Assembly: GCF_022376445.1 (NCBI RefSeq)
Contig: NW_025955404.1
Coordinates: forward strand, 1 to 30,512
Source of the DNA: Fomitopsis serialis
Taxonomy: Eukaryota > Basidiomycota > Agaricomycetes > Polyporales > Fomitopsidaceae
Length of the DNA: 30,512 nucleotides
Direction of reading: 5' to 3'
The notes under the pieces were generated by a model. It saw nothing but the letters and a program-made list of their open reading frames with translations, had not been told where the DNA came from and did not search any database. Of the stretch, positions 9,522 to 20,299 are shown one piece after another; position 1 is the stretch's first letter, and every line of letters begins with the position of its first letter. Position numbers and translations under genes: made by a program.

Positions 9522-11436
9522 TTAGCTCTTCTCAAACGACGGCGTCATCTCGATATCTTCAACCTGCGCCTTGGGACCCAAGTGGCCAGTCGGCAGCATG
9601 TTAAGCTCGTCCTCCTGCTTGTCGAGCTTGCGATAAGAGAGCCAGAACAGGGAGCCGCCGACGAAGGAGATGACGGCCATGGAGCCGTAGTTCCATACGA
9701 GCAGCGGGTCGGCCGACAGCGGGTTGAACGCCTCGCCGAGGGCTGCAGAAATGGCGGACATGAAGAGCGCGAATGCGGCGACCAGCGACCGCATGTTCTT
9801 CGGCGCCTTCGAGAACCCGTACTCGAGCGACGTGATGGACGCGAAGATCTCCGAGATGGCGATGAGCACGTACGCCCCCGTCTGCGCCCACACGTTGATG
9901 TCGACGTTGGGGCAGTCCGACGCGTGGTTGCCGCACGCGCTCTTCTTGTAGATGTACGCTTGGACCACGCACGCCCAGACCATGGCCGCGCTACCCATGA
10001 AGAAGCCAGCAGCGATCTTCTTGACGGGCGTGAAGTGGATCCCGGCCCTGCGGAGAGCGGGGTAGATGAAGAGGTCGCAAATGGGGATACAGATGATGAG
10101 CGCGAAGGGATCCAGGTTAGAGAGGACATCATTGGGGATGCCGTGCAGGGCCATGGTCGAGGCCTGGGACGTCAGGTTGCCGTTGAGCTGGTTATACGTA
10201 AGCCAGTACAGGGGGAGCCAGAGGAAGACGCTGCACGCCTTCCAGCCGCGGCTGACCTCGTCGACCCATGCGTCGTCAAAGGTCACCCATGCAGGCCGGG
10301 TGGCTGGGTTCATCTTGGAGGGCTTGAGGTCGTCCCAGAAAGTGCCGTCATGGAGGTGCTTGTACCAGGTGACCGGGTTGAGATGGAACCTCTTCACCGT
10401 GCCCAGCAACAGGAGCTTGACGGCGGGAGCGAGTACGCTGCCCTCGGGCTTGGTATGTTTATACCAATCACGGCAGACGTACAGAATGGGTAGGGTGGCG
10501 CAGAAAAGGACGGTGGGCAGCAGGAAGGACAGGTAGAACCCAACGTAGCGCTCGGCGTAGGCCATGCTGAGCTGGCCGACGAGAGCGCCTACGTTGATGA
10601 AGAGGTAGAACCAGTTGTACACCCTCGCCGTGGTGACGGCTGGGTCGACGATGACGCGCTCGCCCTTTTTCGTGGTGCGCACGTACATCCTGCCGGGGAT
10701 CTGCTCAGCGACCAGCGGAGAGATGTTGGGCTTGAAACCACCGGTCCCAATACCCATGATGATGAGCCCGATAACGAAGGCAGCGAGGGCGTGGTGCGGG
10801 GCGGCAATGACGGAGGGGGCGGCCGAGGAGGTCAGGATAACGTGTCCGACGATGGCTGTGAGGACGGATATCCAGATGGTCTTGAAGCGGCCCCAGTACG
10901 TGTCGGCGACGTATGCGCCGAACAGAGGAATGACGTAGACCCAAAACTGGTTGAAGGTGGTCAGGCCAGTAGAGGCCTGCTGGCCCATACCGAGCGCACC
11001 GGGCTGGGCATCGTCGGCGCTAGGATCCAGGGCACGACCGGTGGAAGTGCCCGGGTTCGGCTGCTGGATGAAATTGACGAAGACCTGAAGGTGGATAGCT
11101 CGTCAGGTGCTGGACGGTGGCTTTGAGGCAACCGAGGCATACCTGAGTCGTGCCGTAGTACGAGAGACGCTCGACAAGCTCGACGAAGGCAATGGTATAC
11201 GCCTTGAAGGGGATCTTCTCGCTTACGCGGCGAAGAGTCGCGAGGTCCTCCTCGGTGGGAATAGGGAGGTCGTGGTCGAAGTACTCGTTCCGGGCGGTGG
11301 GCTCGCCGTTGTACAACGGCGGCAGCTCGGTCTCGTGAGCATGCACCGAGAGCGAGCGCTTGGGATCACCGCTGCCGTCGACCAAGGCAGGGCCGCGCTT
11401 GTCGTCCGCGTAGGCGTCGGTAGCATCGCCAGACAT
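9522..11436 (-). CDS. PTR2: PTR2-type proton-coupled di-/tripeptide transporter (POT family), complete
   Basis: POT/PTR2 carriers import di- and tripeptides across the plasma membrane with protons. Two exons, 11436-11143 and 11084-9522, joined over a 58-bp intron (11085-11142), give 618 residues, typical for fungal PTR2. Exon 1 ends with the proton-coupling ExxER motif, VELVERLSYYG (ExxER at 86-90). Exon 2 has AYVADTYWGRFKTI (about 155-168), GTGGFKPNISP and the PTR2 signature YNWFYLFINVGALVG (about 254-268). Many hydrophobic segments follow, consistent with 12 membrane helices, and a soluble tail. The N-terminus is acidic and hydrophilic, as expected for a cytosolic leader. No frame break. 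Upstream, a CTTATATC element lies on the minus strand near 11500, about 60 bp before the ATG. Its neighbours are unrelated. Confidence 0.96.
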
Positions 11437-13880
11437 GGTGAAGGCTAAGGCTTCGAGGTGAGACTTGAGTGCTGAGGGAAACCTCGCCTGAGGGCGTCGA
11501 TATAAGATGCACGTCCCGCGATGCGGATCTGGGCATCAGAGGGCCCTTATCAGCAGCCGCGTTGGTTAGAAGGACTTGGCTTGCTGGGCACAGAGCCACT
11601 GACGAGCTGATGTCCATTCGAGCCACCGGAGGCAAGGCACAGTAAATTCACTCCGCATGGAACGTGAAGGTTGGTCCCAGCGGTGCCTAAATTTTTCCTG
11701 GGGTTTCATTTAACATGCAGAGGTTCCACCGAAAGGAGAGGGCGGGTATTACCCTAAATGGCAAACTTTTTTCGATGGCGTTTGGGATGGCGCAACGGTG
11801 CAATTCTGACCGCTCTGGATGAGGCGGGCAGACTGTTGATCCTCATGCCTGCCCCATGCGCTCGATGGAGACCGCGCGGCTTCGATCAAGCTTCCGGCGA
11901 TCGAGATCTTCGATGAGGCACCGCACGCCCGCAATTTTGGAAGACCGGACCACGCGGCGAGCGCTGCACAAGCACCACCTTCACATTCGGTCGGAGAGAC
12001 GCGTGAAACCGACCTCAAGAGACACTTCGCGACGATAAGTCGCGTCGTGGCGAGGTTTGGCGGGAGCCAAGCGAACCCTTCCTTGTGACCGCGGACCTGT
12101 TCGAAACCTCGGTCAACCCGGACTGGCACTCGCTGAGAACTGTCTGACACCGAGCTCCGCCCGGTCTCCGCGCGTGCTGTGCGCAAATGCCCATCGAAAT
12201 CACAAGTGCTGCCGAGGGCGCCCTCGTCTCCATACTGTACTATTTCGACCAATTGTTCAGCAGATGTGGCGCGTGACGCAGGTGCTCGGTGTTCAGAGAC
12301 CTCGGTGATGCGTGACAGGCTGTCCTGGTTGCCCCTGGTCGACCCAAATAGGGGTTTTTGGCACCCGGAACCGTGACATTCTGACCGACTTGGGTGTTCA
12401 GTGGGACTCCGTGACCCGTGACAGTGGCTGTTCATGACCACCCCGTGATGCGTGACAGAACACACGGTCGAAATAGGACAGTAGTCCATGCGAGCTATGA
12501 GGCGCGAGCAGAAGGTGTGTACCACGATGGGCGCGGCGTGCCTGACAATCTCAACGTGAGCATTGGCCGACCTCTACCTCCGTCCATGTGCATGAGGATG
12601 CGCACTCCGCTGCTCACCGTGCTATCCGCCGAACGGTCACCCGGTGGTGTACACCCGAACGTTACAGACGTGCATCACGTGTATGCGTATGCTTCCCTGC
12701 CCAGACTCTGCATCCGCGAGGACATCCGGATTCCGCGAGCTAGCGCTACTAGACGGTAGACTCTCGAGATAGCCTACGGGCTTCCTAATAGTAGGCGTCC
12801 GGGGAGGCGACGGACGACAAGAGCAGGGTAGACCTCGAGGACGGCATTCGGGAGGTGCAGCATCGTCTATTTTGCTCACGTCCCTCGGTGCGCCGCATGA
12901 AGGACAGTGTGGTTCGACACCAACCCTGCACGTGAACTGGGGTCATGAATCGAGACTAGAACACAGTGGTCTTCCAGTGGTCCCCTGTCTCAAGGTACAT
13001 AATGATGTGCTCGGGTGGTCAACCTCGGCGCCAAGACGTCTGCGTATGCCCGCCCTGAGTGCAGCCTTCGGTCGGCGTGGACACATACGAACGGGGAGTG
13101 CCTGACAGGAACTGTCGCAATGTCTGAGCACATATGTGCATGATCGGCCTGTACGCGACGTCAACGATGCGCACAGCGTTCCTAGTCGATTGACAACGTA
13201 CTCACCACGACTCATTGATGCATCGCGCGAAGCTACGTACCGTCCCGCCTCTTCAACGTTATTATCTTCCAGAGTGAGACAGCACTGAGATGTCGTGCAC
13301 CGAAGCCTATGGAACGCCCGTACAAGCTGCGCGCCATCGCCTTCGGCCTTGCCATAGACACACCCGAGCGCACACGTCGCGTCATGGTCAGGAGGCTGTG
13401 GTAAGCGCTGCGCGAGCTCTGATAAGAATTGCCTGCAGGTCCGCCAGGAGCGGATGGGCGACGTCAGTGCCAGATAACTTGATATGCAGAGCTCGGAGCT
13501 CGAGTAGACTGCGCAGTGTGCTAGTCGTGTCTCGTAAGCGGGGCTTGCGGCTCGACGTAGAGTGCCCAGGAGCATGATCTAAGGTCCGTGAATAAGGCAA
13601 CATAGAGCAGGGAGATGGCAAGAGCTGTCGGCCCGAGTGACGGAGACTGCACGCGACCATCTGAAAGTGGCTGGTTCGCGTCGAGCGAGAAAGATGGTGT
13701 TTCCCAAGTCGAGCAAGACCCCTTCTATTGAAATGAGTACACATCCGCCCTATGGGCGAGCATACAAATTCGTACGACCATCTCGCGAAGAGGCACGAGG
13801 TCGAAACCAGCGTGTCATGGATATGCTCACCTCCGCGTCCCGCCTTTACCACTGTGTCATAACAGCGACTGTTCAGACTC
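11437..13880. other. Gene-poor stretch of about 2.4 kb
   Basis: No gene can be supported. There is a 258-codon frame on the minus strand (11749-12525) without recognisable domain, and coding-like pieces on the minus strand at about 13390-13640 (a Leu-rich stretch with LLELRALHIKL) that do not join into a gene. The stretch contains the 12288-12458 repeat copies. It could hold eroded genes or transposon remains. Confidence 0.4.
12288..12458 (+). repeat. Three imperfect copies of a ~32-35 bp GTTCA...CGTGACAG repeat
   Basis: Copies at 12288-12319, 12393-12427 and 12427-12458 share the order GGTGTTCA (or GCTGTTCA), a variable middle of about 10 bases, then CGTGA, then CGTGACAG. The last two abut in tandem; the first is about 75 bp upstream. 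Single CGTGAC words also occur at 12272 and 12372. Purpose unknown; it may be a decayed minisatellite. Confidence 0.6.
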
Positions 13881-13884
13881 CAGA

Positions 13885-14112
13885 CGGTTGGACAATTCCC
13901 TTCGAGTCTACGCTCGGTGTAGCAGGAGGATGAAATATCGCCCGCATTGCCTCTGAGGATTGTTTGAGGGTGAGAACGGGGAGTGAACGAAGTGAGCGTG
14001 CCAGTGAGAGCAGCGTGCGACTTCTGCGACGATGTATTGATCGGCGAGTTGAGGATACGGTGTGGTCTCGACCATGCTGACGAGGGGACAATGGGATCTA
14101 TTGACGACTGCA
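13885..14112 (-). pseudogene. Decayed copy of the adaptin first and second exons
   Basis: On the minus strand this segment encodes NRSHCPLVSMVET, then PQLADQYIVAEVA, and further on RQCGRYFILLLH. These match SRSHYALVRKIET, PQLADQYIFAEVD (exon 1) and KQCRECLIILLY (exon 2) of the adaptin gene at 8567-8918. The DNA aligns with about 8690-8890 in the same orientation. Stops interrupt the reading soon after, and I cannot find later adaptin exons next to it. The copy lies beyond the peptide transporter, 5 kb from the intact start. Confidence 0.78.
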
Positions 14113-14639
14113 GAAGACCGGGTACCGTACTCGAGTCCCTGATCGGGTCGCGAGAATTCCAAAGCGTGCTCTACTGGAAAGAGCAAGCGGGTAGTTTCAG
14201 GGTGAGCGGCGAAGCAAGAGAAGACTGCGCGAGAGAAGATGAGTCCAAAGACAGTCGTCGCGTGAAGTCGCGAGGTCGAAAGAGGGACCAAAGGCTGCGC
14301 AGACCAAAGCGCGTCGGACGTGACGGGAGCGTGAAGGGATCTGAGATAGACGCTTTAGCGCAGAGATGGCGATCGGAGGCGTGTGGCTGGGAGGGCGGTG
14401 ATTGGCTCGGCAGAAGTCGCGTCGGGCGCGGGGCCGTCGGGCTCGGTGAGCAGCGGGGAGAGCGGGTCGGCGGTGCGGCCGGAGGAGAGCCGGAGGCCGC
14501 GGGGGATCACGGGGGCGAGTGAGTGGCGGCGGGGGAGGAGAGTGGCCAGCGGCAGGGGCGCATACGGGACGCCGGGACGAACGAAGGGCGTCGATCCAGA
14601 CAAGACGTGCGGCTGCTCGCGCGATTACGCAACGTCCGA

Positions 14640-14849
14640 CTCTCTCACTGCCCATCATGTCCGATATTTATTCTTGCTTTGTGCTCCCTCGCCCTCCCTC
14701 ACCCTGCCCCCGCCCCATCGATCGATCGCTGTGCCACTCCCGCCACACTTCTCTCTCTCTCCGCCACCGCTTTGGCAGCTTTGTTGTCCGCCGAGTGGCC
14801 ACTCCCCGTCCGCGTGACATATAAACAATCTGCAGGGCCACCTTCCACG
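14640..14849 (+). promoter_or_regulatory. CT-rich promoter tract and TATAAA upstream of the His-rich protein gene
   Basis: A long pyrimidine-rich tract (about 14640-14790, with ctctctctct at 14752-14761) precedes TATAAA at 14820-14825, 25 bp before the chosen ATG at 14850. CT-rich tracts are common just upstream of strong fungal transcription starts. The short distance from TATAAA to the ATG is unusual, so either that box is not used or a downstream start is real. Confidence 0.4.
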
Positions 14850-16061
14850 ATGTCCGAGCCGCCTCCCTCTGTCCCCGCATCCTCCTCCCCCTCCCCGCCG
14901 CCCTCCCCCGGCAACCATCACCACCATCGCGCGCATCCGCCTCTCCAACACATCGCGACCCTCCTCCCGCACCCGCCACATCCACACCTCCCGCACCATC
15001 ACCTCCACCACTCGATGTACTCCCCGAGTTCGCGCGCCGCGGACATCTCGCGCCTCCTGGATCCCGCCTACGCGAGCGGGTCCTCGTCCTCCGACTCCTC
15101 CACGCGAACCCGCGTCTCCGGCTGGACGAGCCCCGCGTATCGCGCCACGCTCCCCCTCGACGGGAAACACACCCAGACGCGCGCGTACGTCGACCACCAA
15201 GGCGACCTCCACGACCCCGACTATCGCGACTTCCCCGTCCTCACTCCCACACGCCGCACGCGCTCCCACAACACGCGCCACCCCAGCGGCGGCGGCGTCA
15301 CGGCGCGTCGCTCACGCAGCGCGAGCCGGCCACGTTACTCGCCCTCGTACGCGCTCCCGCGCCCGGAGTGGGAACGCGATTGGACAGCGGAACTTGACGA
15401 TGACACAGATGAGGAGGAGGTCGAGGAGACGGACGCCGAGTCGCAGAGCCACTATTCGCCCTTCGCGAGCGCGTCGCGCGCGTCCCCTCGGCGCGCTGTT
15501 ACAATCCACACTACCCAGCCTTACCGTGACACCAGATACACGACGCCCTACTCGGATTACTACGCGGACCCACAACCACTCCCATTCGCAACATCGCCGT
15601 CAGGCTCTCGCGAGTCCCCGATCACCGAGTCACCCCTGGAAGACTCGCCGTTTGATGAAGATGAGTTCGACGCGTCGGAAGAGCGCAAGGGCAAGAGTAA
15701 TGGTCATGGCTCTGTCCTGCGAAAGAGACGCGCGACCGACTCGAAGGAAGACGTCGTCACTGAGGACATGGACGTCAGCGTGGACGCTGCAGCCGATGTT
15801 GATACAGGGGAGGAGAGGCCACTGCGTAAGACGCGATTCACCTTTGCGGGTGAGCAGGGAGACGACGTGTATGTCTGCCGCCTCCGACCCATTCCTCTAA
15901 CTCCGCATGCTAACTCTGTGCCCTTGTCTAGACCAACCTGTTCAGCCAGTCTGCGGCAACAATGGGCAGCGGTGTCGCTGCGCATACGTTTCGGGCTCTT
16001 CCATGCCCGGCGGCGACTTAGCTTCCGGAGCAGGCGATATTCTACCTCGGACGCGTCGTGA
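14850..16061 (+). CDS. Disordered His/Pro/Ser-rich protein of unknown function
   Basis: I do not recognise a domain. Two exons, 14850-15868 and 15932-16061, with a 63-bp intron (GTATGT donor, GCTAAC branch site, CTAG acceptor), give 382 residues. The frame is also open upstream to 14523, but that part translates CT-rich leader. Residues 1-55 are rich in Pro, Ser and His (HHHH at 23-26 and clusters to 54). Then follow SRLLDPAYASGSSSS (about 67-81) and RAYVDHQGDLHDPDYRDFPV (111-130), which look like the conserved core. An acidic run (DDDTDEEEVEETD) sits near 185-200. The C-terminus is basic and aromatic, QWAAVSLRIRFGLFHARRR. Charge blocks and low complexity suggest a nuclear or scaffold protein, but that is only inference. 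Its right neighbour is a MITE-like element. Confidence 0.75.
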   Translation: MSEPPPSVPASSSPSPPPSPGNHHHHRAHPPLQHIATLLPHPPHPHLPHHHLHHSMYSPSSRAADISRLLDPAYASGSSSSDSSTRTRVSGWTSPAYRATLPLDGKHTQTRAYVDHQGDLHDPDYRDFPVLTPTRRTRSHNTRHPSGGGVTARRSRSASRPRYSPSYALPRPEWERDWTAELDDDTDEEEVEETDAESQSHYSPFASASRASPRRAVTIHTTQPYRDTRYTTPYSDYYADPQPLPFATSPSGSRESPITESPLEDSPFDEDEFDASEERKGKSNGHGSVLRKRRATDSKEDVVTEDMDVSVDAAADVDTGEERPLRKTRFTFAGEQGDDVYVCRLRPIPLTPHANSVPLSRPTCSASLRQQWAAVSLRIRFGLFHARRRLSFRSRRYSTSDAS

Positions 16062-17714
16062 GTTATGCCACTGCCCTCGTCGTCGGCTTTCCGGACGCTG
16101 TCCCCTCCGTGCCACTCCCGCGCACATGCCTTACCGTCTACCGAACCCCGCCATACGGATCTTAGTGTTTGGCACAAGGTCATAGACGACCCGCTATCCA
16201 GAGTCCCTCCCAGTCACCCCACCGTGTGCATGCCTCGTCGACCCGGTTTTCTCCTGTCCTCTCCTGTTCTCCTCAACTATCCACCCCGCTTTGCGCCTCG
16301 GTCATCTCGCCTTCAATTGTATCATCAGCCTCTTTTCATCGATCTTCCTCGCATGCACCGTCCTTCTCATCATCATCGCGCTGCATTCAAGTTGACTCTC
16401 CCATCGGACGCGGTCTCAACATACAGTCCACCCATATCGGACATATCTCGGCGATCCCCTCTTAACGCAAGGCGCCTTCAAGCTCTCAAGCTCAAGTTCC
16501 ATGTACAGTATCTCGCCCATCGTCTATCATCTATCCACAGTCACGGCTCGCGACGCCGCCCGAGGATCCCCGTTCGGGGCGAACACCCGGCGGGGGACTC
16601 GGACGGCACCCGCCACGTTTACGAGCATGGGGATGTAGAGCTTTCCAATGGACCGTCCGTGCAAGTGCTATCGTCATACATGACTCAACGAACCCTCTCG
16701 ACACGTCCGACGCCTGCATCGCACCGCACGCTTTCATGTTCTTATCCCCTTTCCCCCACCATCCCCTTTCTGATTGCGTTCTCACCCCACCGTCATACAC
16801 GACTTGACGTTCGCGATTATCGTCGAACCCCCCGTTATATTGCTGCACGCTTTGGATTAAACGCTTCGCGCTTTGCTGACGCATCGCTCTGTATCGCTTT
16901 CACGGATAGACGCAGTGTGTCGTACCGGCTCCGGACCGTACGCTTTCGATGTCTTCCGCATTTCTGTATCACATTATTTGTCGAATAACGCACGTTTGTT
17001 CTGCCATGTTCGTGCTCAAGTTCATGCTCTGGCTGTCCCCGTTTTGTACGACTGTCCCCCGCTCGTCGTCGATCTCGCCGCCGCTACCCCGGTCGCCACT
17101 TGACGCCCGCTCTTCTAAGACATCGCGCTCTCTTCGTTTGCTCGGCGATCGGCGGAACGGCCTCTACTGGAGGTCAGTCAGAGCAGGAAGCCGCAGAAAG
17201 GCCGGGCTTCTCCACTGAACGGCAAGGCTCCGGACTCGTTCTTGAAGTAGGTGCAATGGGCAGAGTGTGGTTCTGTGACGTAGCGGGAATCCGAGTCTGT
17301 TCATTATCTGATGATGACGAGGGCGGGGTTGACGAGTGGACGTTCGAGGTCAGGCCCTGGGCCGTGCTGTTTGGGCTGGGTGAGCCATACGGGTTTGTGG
17401 CTCGGAAGTACAACGCGAGCATAAGGCGAAGGAGTGAACTGGTGACAAATTGGTTCCTCTGTATGGCTGGGCATTGCCCAAATGCGTTGATGTGAGCTCG
17501 AGTGCCTCAGAGCTCCGATTTGGGGTTCTCAGAAGCGTGAGCAGTCACCAGAGCGATCATGGGGGTTTGGTAGGGGCCCGGAACATACAACTAGGACGAT
17601 CCTCGATGCCATGTTTTCACAGGACCATTCAAAACGTATTGAACGTGAGCGCAGATCCATACGATCTTTGGGAGAGCGAAGGTGTACCGGCCAAGCGACT
17701 TGCCAGTGAGCCAA
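16062..17714. other. Long 3' flank without a supported gene
   Basis: A 307-codon frame (16065-16988) begins four bases after the stop of the preceding gene and continues through CT-rich sequence. It lacks any motif, and composition resembles an untranslated 3' region. Between 17000 and 17700 several 120-130-codon frames overlap without recognisable content. I call nothing here. Confidence 0.5.
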
Positions 17715-18173
17715 GGCAGGCCCCCGGCAACTACCCTAGATGTTTGTCCGGGTATAGGGTGAAGGAGGGGCCCCGGAGGGGCCCGAACTCTGTCCGTTAT
17801 TGGGTGGTGGAAGCCTCTGGCCGCCCAATCTTTGTCCGGATATAGGGTGACCGAGCGAGGGCCGGAGGGGTGCCACCGATATTATATTCAATACTTCCTG
17901 TGGCTTACCGGATCACAGGCATTCAATGGTCATCTTATTGTGATATGTTAACCTAGTATGCTTGAGTGCGCTCATTACTTCACCTGGCCATAATAGAGGC
18001 ATAATGAGAGCGAAAATGGAGTGACAAACCAACGTGACATCTTTCACGTGATGTGACATTTGTGACATCTTTGTCCGATATTGGGTGAACCACGGTGGAA
18101 ACATTGGGTGAATGAGGCCTTTCCACGGTCGGTTTGGCGGACAAACATCAAGGGTAGTTGCCGGGGGGCTGCC
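17715..18173. mobile_element. MITE-like non-autonomous DNA transposon with 36-bp terminal inverted repeats
   Basis: The left end 17715-17750 and the reverse complement of the right end 18138-18173 agree at 34 of 36 positions (GGCAG(G/C)CCCCCGG, then CAACTACCCT(A/T)GATG, then TTTGTCCG). The element is 459 bp long and has no coding capacity. CCAAGG occurs at both borders (17711-17716 and 18172-18177), overlapping the inverted repeat by two bases, and may be a 6-bp target duplication. Inside, the direct motif TTTGTCCG with a following GGGTGA recurs at 17743, 17831 and 18070. Its right end lies 140 bp before the BUB2 start, so it may supply part of that promoter. The superfamily cannot be named from this alone. 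Confidence 0.8.
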
Positions 18174-18313
18174 AAGGCGCGCGAGTTCGCGAGAAGTTCG
18201 CGATCTATCTCAAGATCGGCGGGATAGAAATATTGATGCGCCCCATCTCCCGATCCGGCCACACTTCCGGGCGTCTACGCGTCACTCCGGCTTCCTTTCC
18301 GCCACCAACAGGC

Positions 18314-19626
18314 ATGGCGCCCTCATCCACAGCATCATCCTCCTCCTCAGGCTCGTCCGCGGCGAACTCCGCCGCGCACTCCTTCAACAAAATTCTGAAC
18401 CAGTTCAAGCTGTCGACGAAGGTCCGGACACCGCAGGACGTCGAGGACTCGGTGCGGAAACTCCGGAGGCTGATCTTGGTGGACGGGATCCCGTCGGCGG
18501 TGGTGCGTCGCGTGTTTTGCGGCTCAAATGTGTGTGAGACTATCTGGATGCTGACAGGGTGCTCGTGCGCGTAGGACCCCACAATCAGACCGCGGATATG
18601 GAAGATACTGCTGCATGTGCGGGACGTGTCGGCGGAGGAGTTCCTGGACTACGTCGCGCGAGGGCCGTGCGAGGTGCGCGAGAAAATCAGGAACGACACG
18701 TTTAGGTGCGTGTGTGGAGTGCTGCAGAGTGGCCTTTCGCTCATATTTGGCTTGTGCGGCTCACAGAACCCTGGCTACAGACCGAGGGTTCAAGGAACGC
18801 GTGCGAGAGGATATGCTGGTGAGGCTACTGGACGCGTTCGTATGGCGCAATCACGGTGGGTCTTCCTGCGCAATGGCTCTGATGCACGACTGAGGCATGA
18901 CGAACGTGCAGACCGACAAGAGACGCAACAACTTGGGTTCACATACGTCCAGGGCATGAACGTCCTCGCCGCACCCTTCCTCTACACCATGCCCTCCGAA
19001 CTTGAAGCCTTCTTCTGCTTCGCTAAATTCATCGAAGAGAGCTGTCCATTATATGTCCAGCCCACACTGGAGGGCGTACATCGAGGTCTGAAGGTAGGCT
19101 TTTCGTTTCGGTGGTACGACCTCCTTTGTCTAATGCACGTACACAGCTACTGGACAGGTGTCTCAAAATCGTCGACCCTGATCTCTTTGCCCACCTTCGA
19201 TCGAAAAATCTCTCGGCAGAAATATATGCCTTCCCATGTGTGTGCTTCCCTCCTCCAGGATACCCTGATGCTAAATCCCTGGAACAGCCGTGCTCACATT
19301 GTGCGCATGCACGCCGCCACTTGACCAAGTCCTGCTACTATGGGACTTCCTACTCGCATTTGGCGTGCACCTCAACGTCCTCTGTGTGATCGCTCAGCTC
19401 CTGCTTATGCGCGAAGAGGTCATGGCATCGTCTAGGTACGTTTTATATCCTGTCCGCTGACATCTGTGCTCGTGCTGACGTTTGGCAAAGCCCCATGCGC
19501 CTTCTGCGCACCTTCCCCCCGCTCGAAGCCCTCCCCGTTATCGGGATCGCCGTCACGCTTGTACGCGACCTCCCCACAGACTTGTACGACGAACTGGTGC
19601 GGCATCCGTATGCGGTTGAGTCATAG
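18314..19626 (+). CDS. BUB2: BUB2-type TBC-domain GTPase-activating protein, complete
   Basis: BUB2 (Cdc16 in fission yeast) acts with BFA1/Byr4 as GAP for the Tem1/Spg1 GTPase at the spindle pole, holding back mitotic exit or septation. Seven exons: 18314-18502, 18575-18705, 18767-18855, 18912-19093, 19147-19237, 19288-19435 and 19491-19626; all frames join, giving 321 residues (yeast protein about 306). The dual-finger residues of a TBC GAP are present: IRNDTFR (IxxDxxR, Arg 107) and FTYVQGMN (YxQ, Gln 150). Other landmarks are ELEAFFCFAKFIE, LRSKNLSAEIYAFPSVL and LWDFLLAFGVHLN. The N-terminus (MAPSSTASSSSS...) is Ser-rich. Start chosen at 18314; the frame stays open upstream through GC-rich sequence, so an earlier ATG (18235) is possible. 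The acceptor at 18911 was preferred over one at 18893 because it preserves the family's NHDR join. Confidence 0.95.
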
Positions 19627-20299
19627 CCGGGGGGATGTCAGGGCGAACTTTCTATTTGTTGGTCTGCTCTCGCTGTTGTGCTCTGTATTGATTTGGTCGG
19701 TTTGTTGTATGTATCGCTTGTACCATCATACCTCAATGTCACGGGCCCTCGGACATTCTCTCCGCACGTCGCCGCCTGGTGTTTATGAAGCTGGGCATCA
19801 ATCCCCCTTACAGGTCTTTGTGGTAGGGTAAGATATACTGACATTCGGATGGATTGTCGCGCACTATACTATATCGGGTTACGATCTCAGCCACCTTAGC
19901 ATTCGACAAGCCCTCCTCACTCTGTATGGGCCATAATGACCTGAATTATTCTACGGAGGTATGTTAAAAGACCTCAGGAATATGAGAAAAATATGAGAAA
20001 AAATATACAATCATTGAGTCGAGCTCAGTAGCTAAAATTCTGGTCGAGAGTAGGGTGAGCCACACTGCTTACCAGAAATAGGTATCATCGCAAAGGGTGA
20101 TTTTTCCTGCACACAGATCTCAGTGTATTGGCTTCAAATTTTGTACAGGCATTACAAGGATGCATTGAGACATGCTACAATTTATTTCATAGCTATAGAA
20201 GGGGTGGTTGTTGAATGAGGCTCGAGTGACCGACTACCTAGGCTGTCCGAGATCGTGACCCGATATAGTAATATATTAATATTGGTACGCATCCACTAT
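19627..20299. other. AT-richer intergenic between BUB2 and tRNA-Phe
   Basis: No gene seen. The segment 19960-20020 is A-rich with a short doubled word, AATATGAGAAA, at 19979-19989 and 19990-20000. This is lower in GC than the flanks. It contains the BUB2 terminator and tRNA upstream region. Confidence 0.5.

Noticed and set aside
9435..10493. 352-codon plus-strand frame over the peptide transporter
   Set aside because: Antisense shadow of PTR2; the minus frame carries the full POT family signatures.
11749..12525. 258-codon open frame on the minus strand
   Set aside because: No recognisable domain; part of it simply translates the CGTGACAG repeats.
13983..14522. 179-codon plus-strand frame
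   Set aside because: Its first part is antisense to the decayed adaptin exons, and the rest is Gly/Arg-rich GC-bias.
14523..14849. In-frame N-terminal extension of the His-rich protein
   Set aside because: It would translate the CT-rich promoter tract and TATAAA region; composition differs from the rest of the protein.
16065..16988. 307-codon open frame on the plus strand
   Set aside because: It starts four bases after a gene's stop, has no motif, no intron pattern and a composition like CT-rich untranslated sequence.
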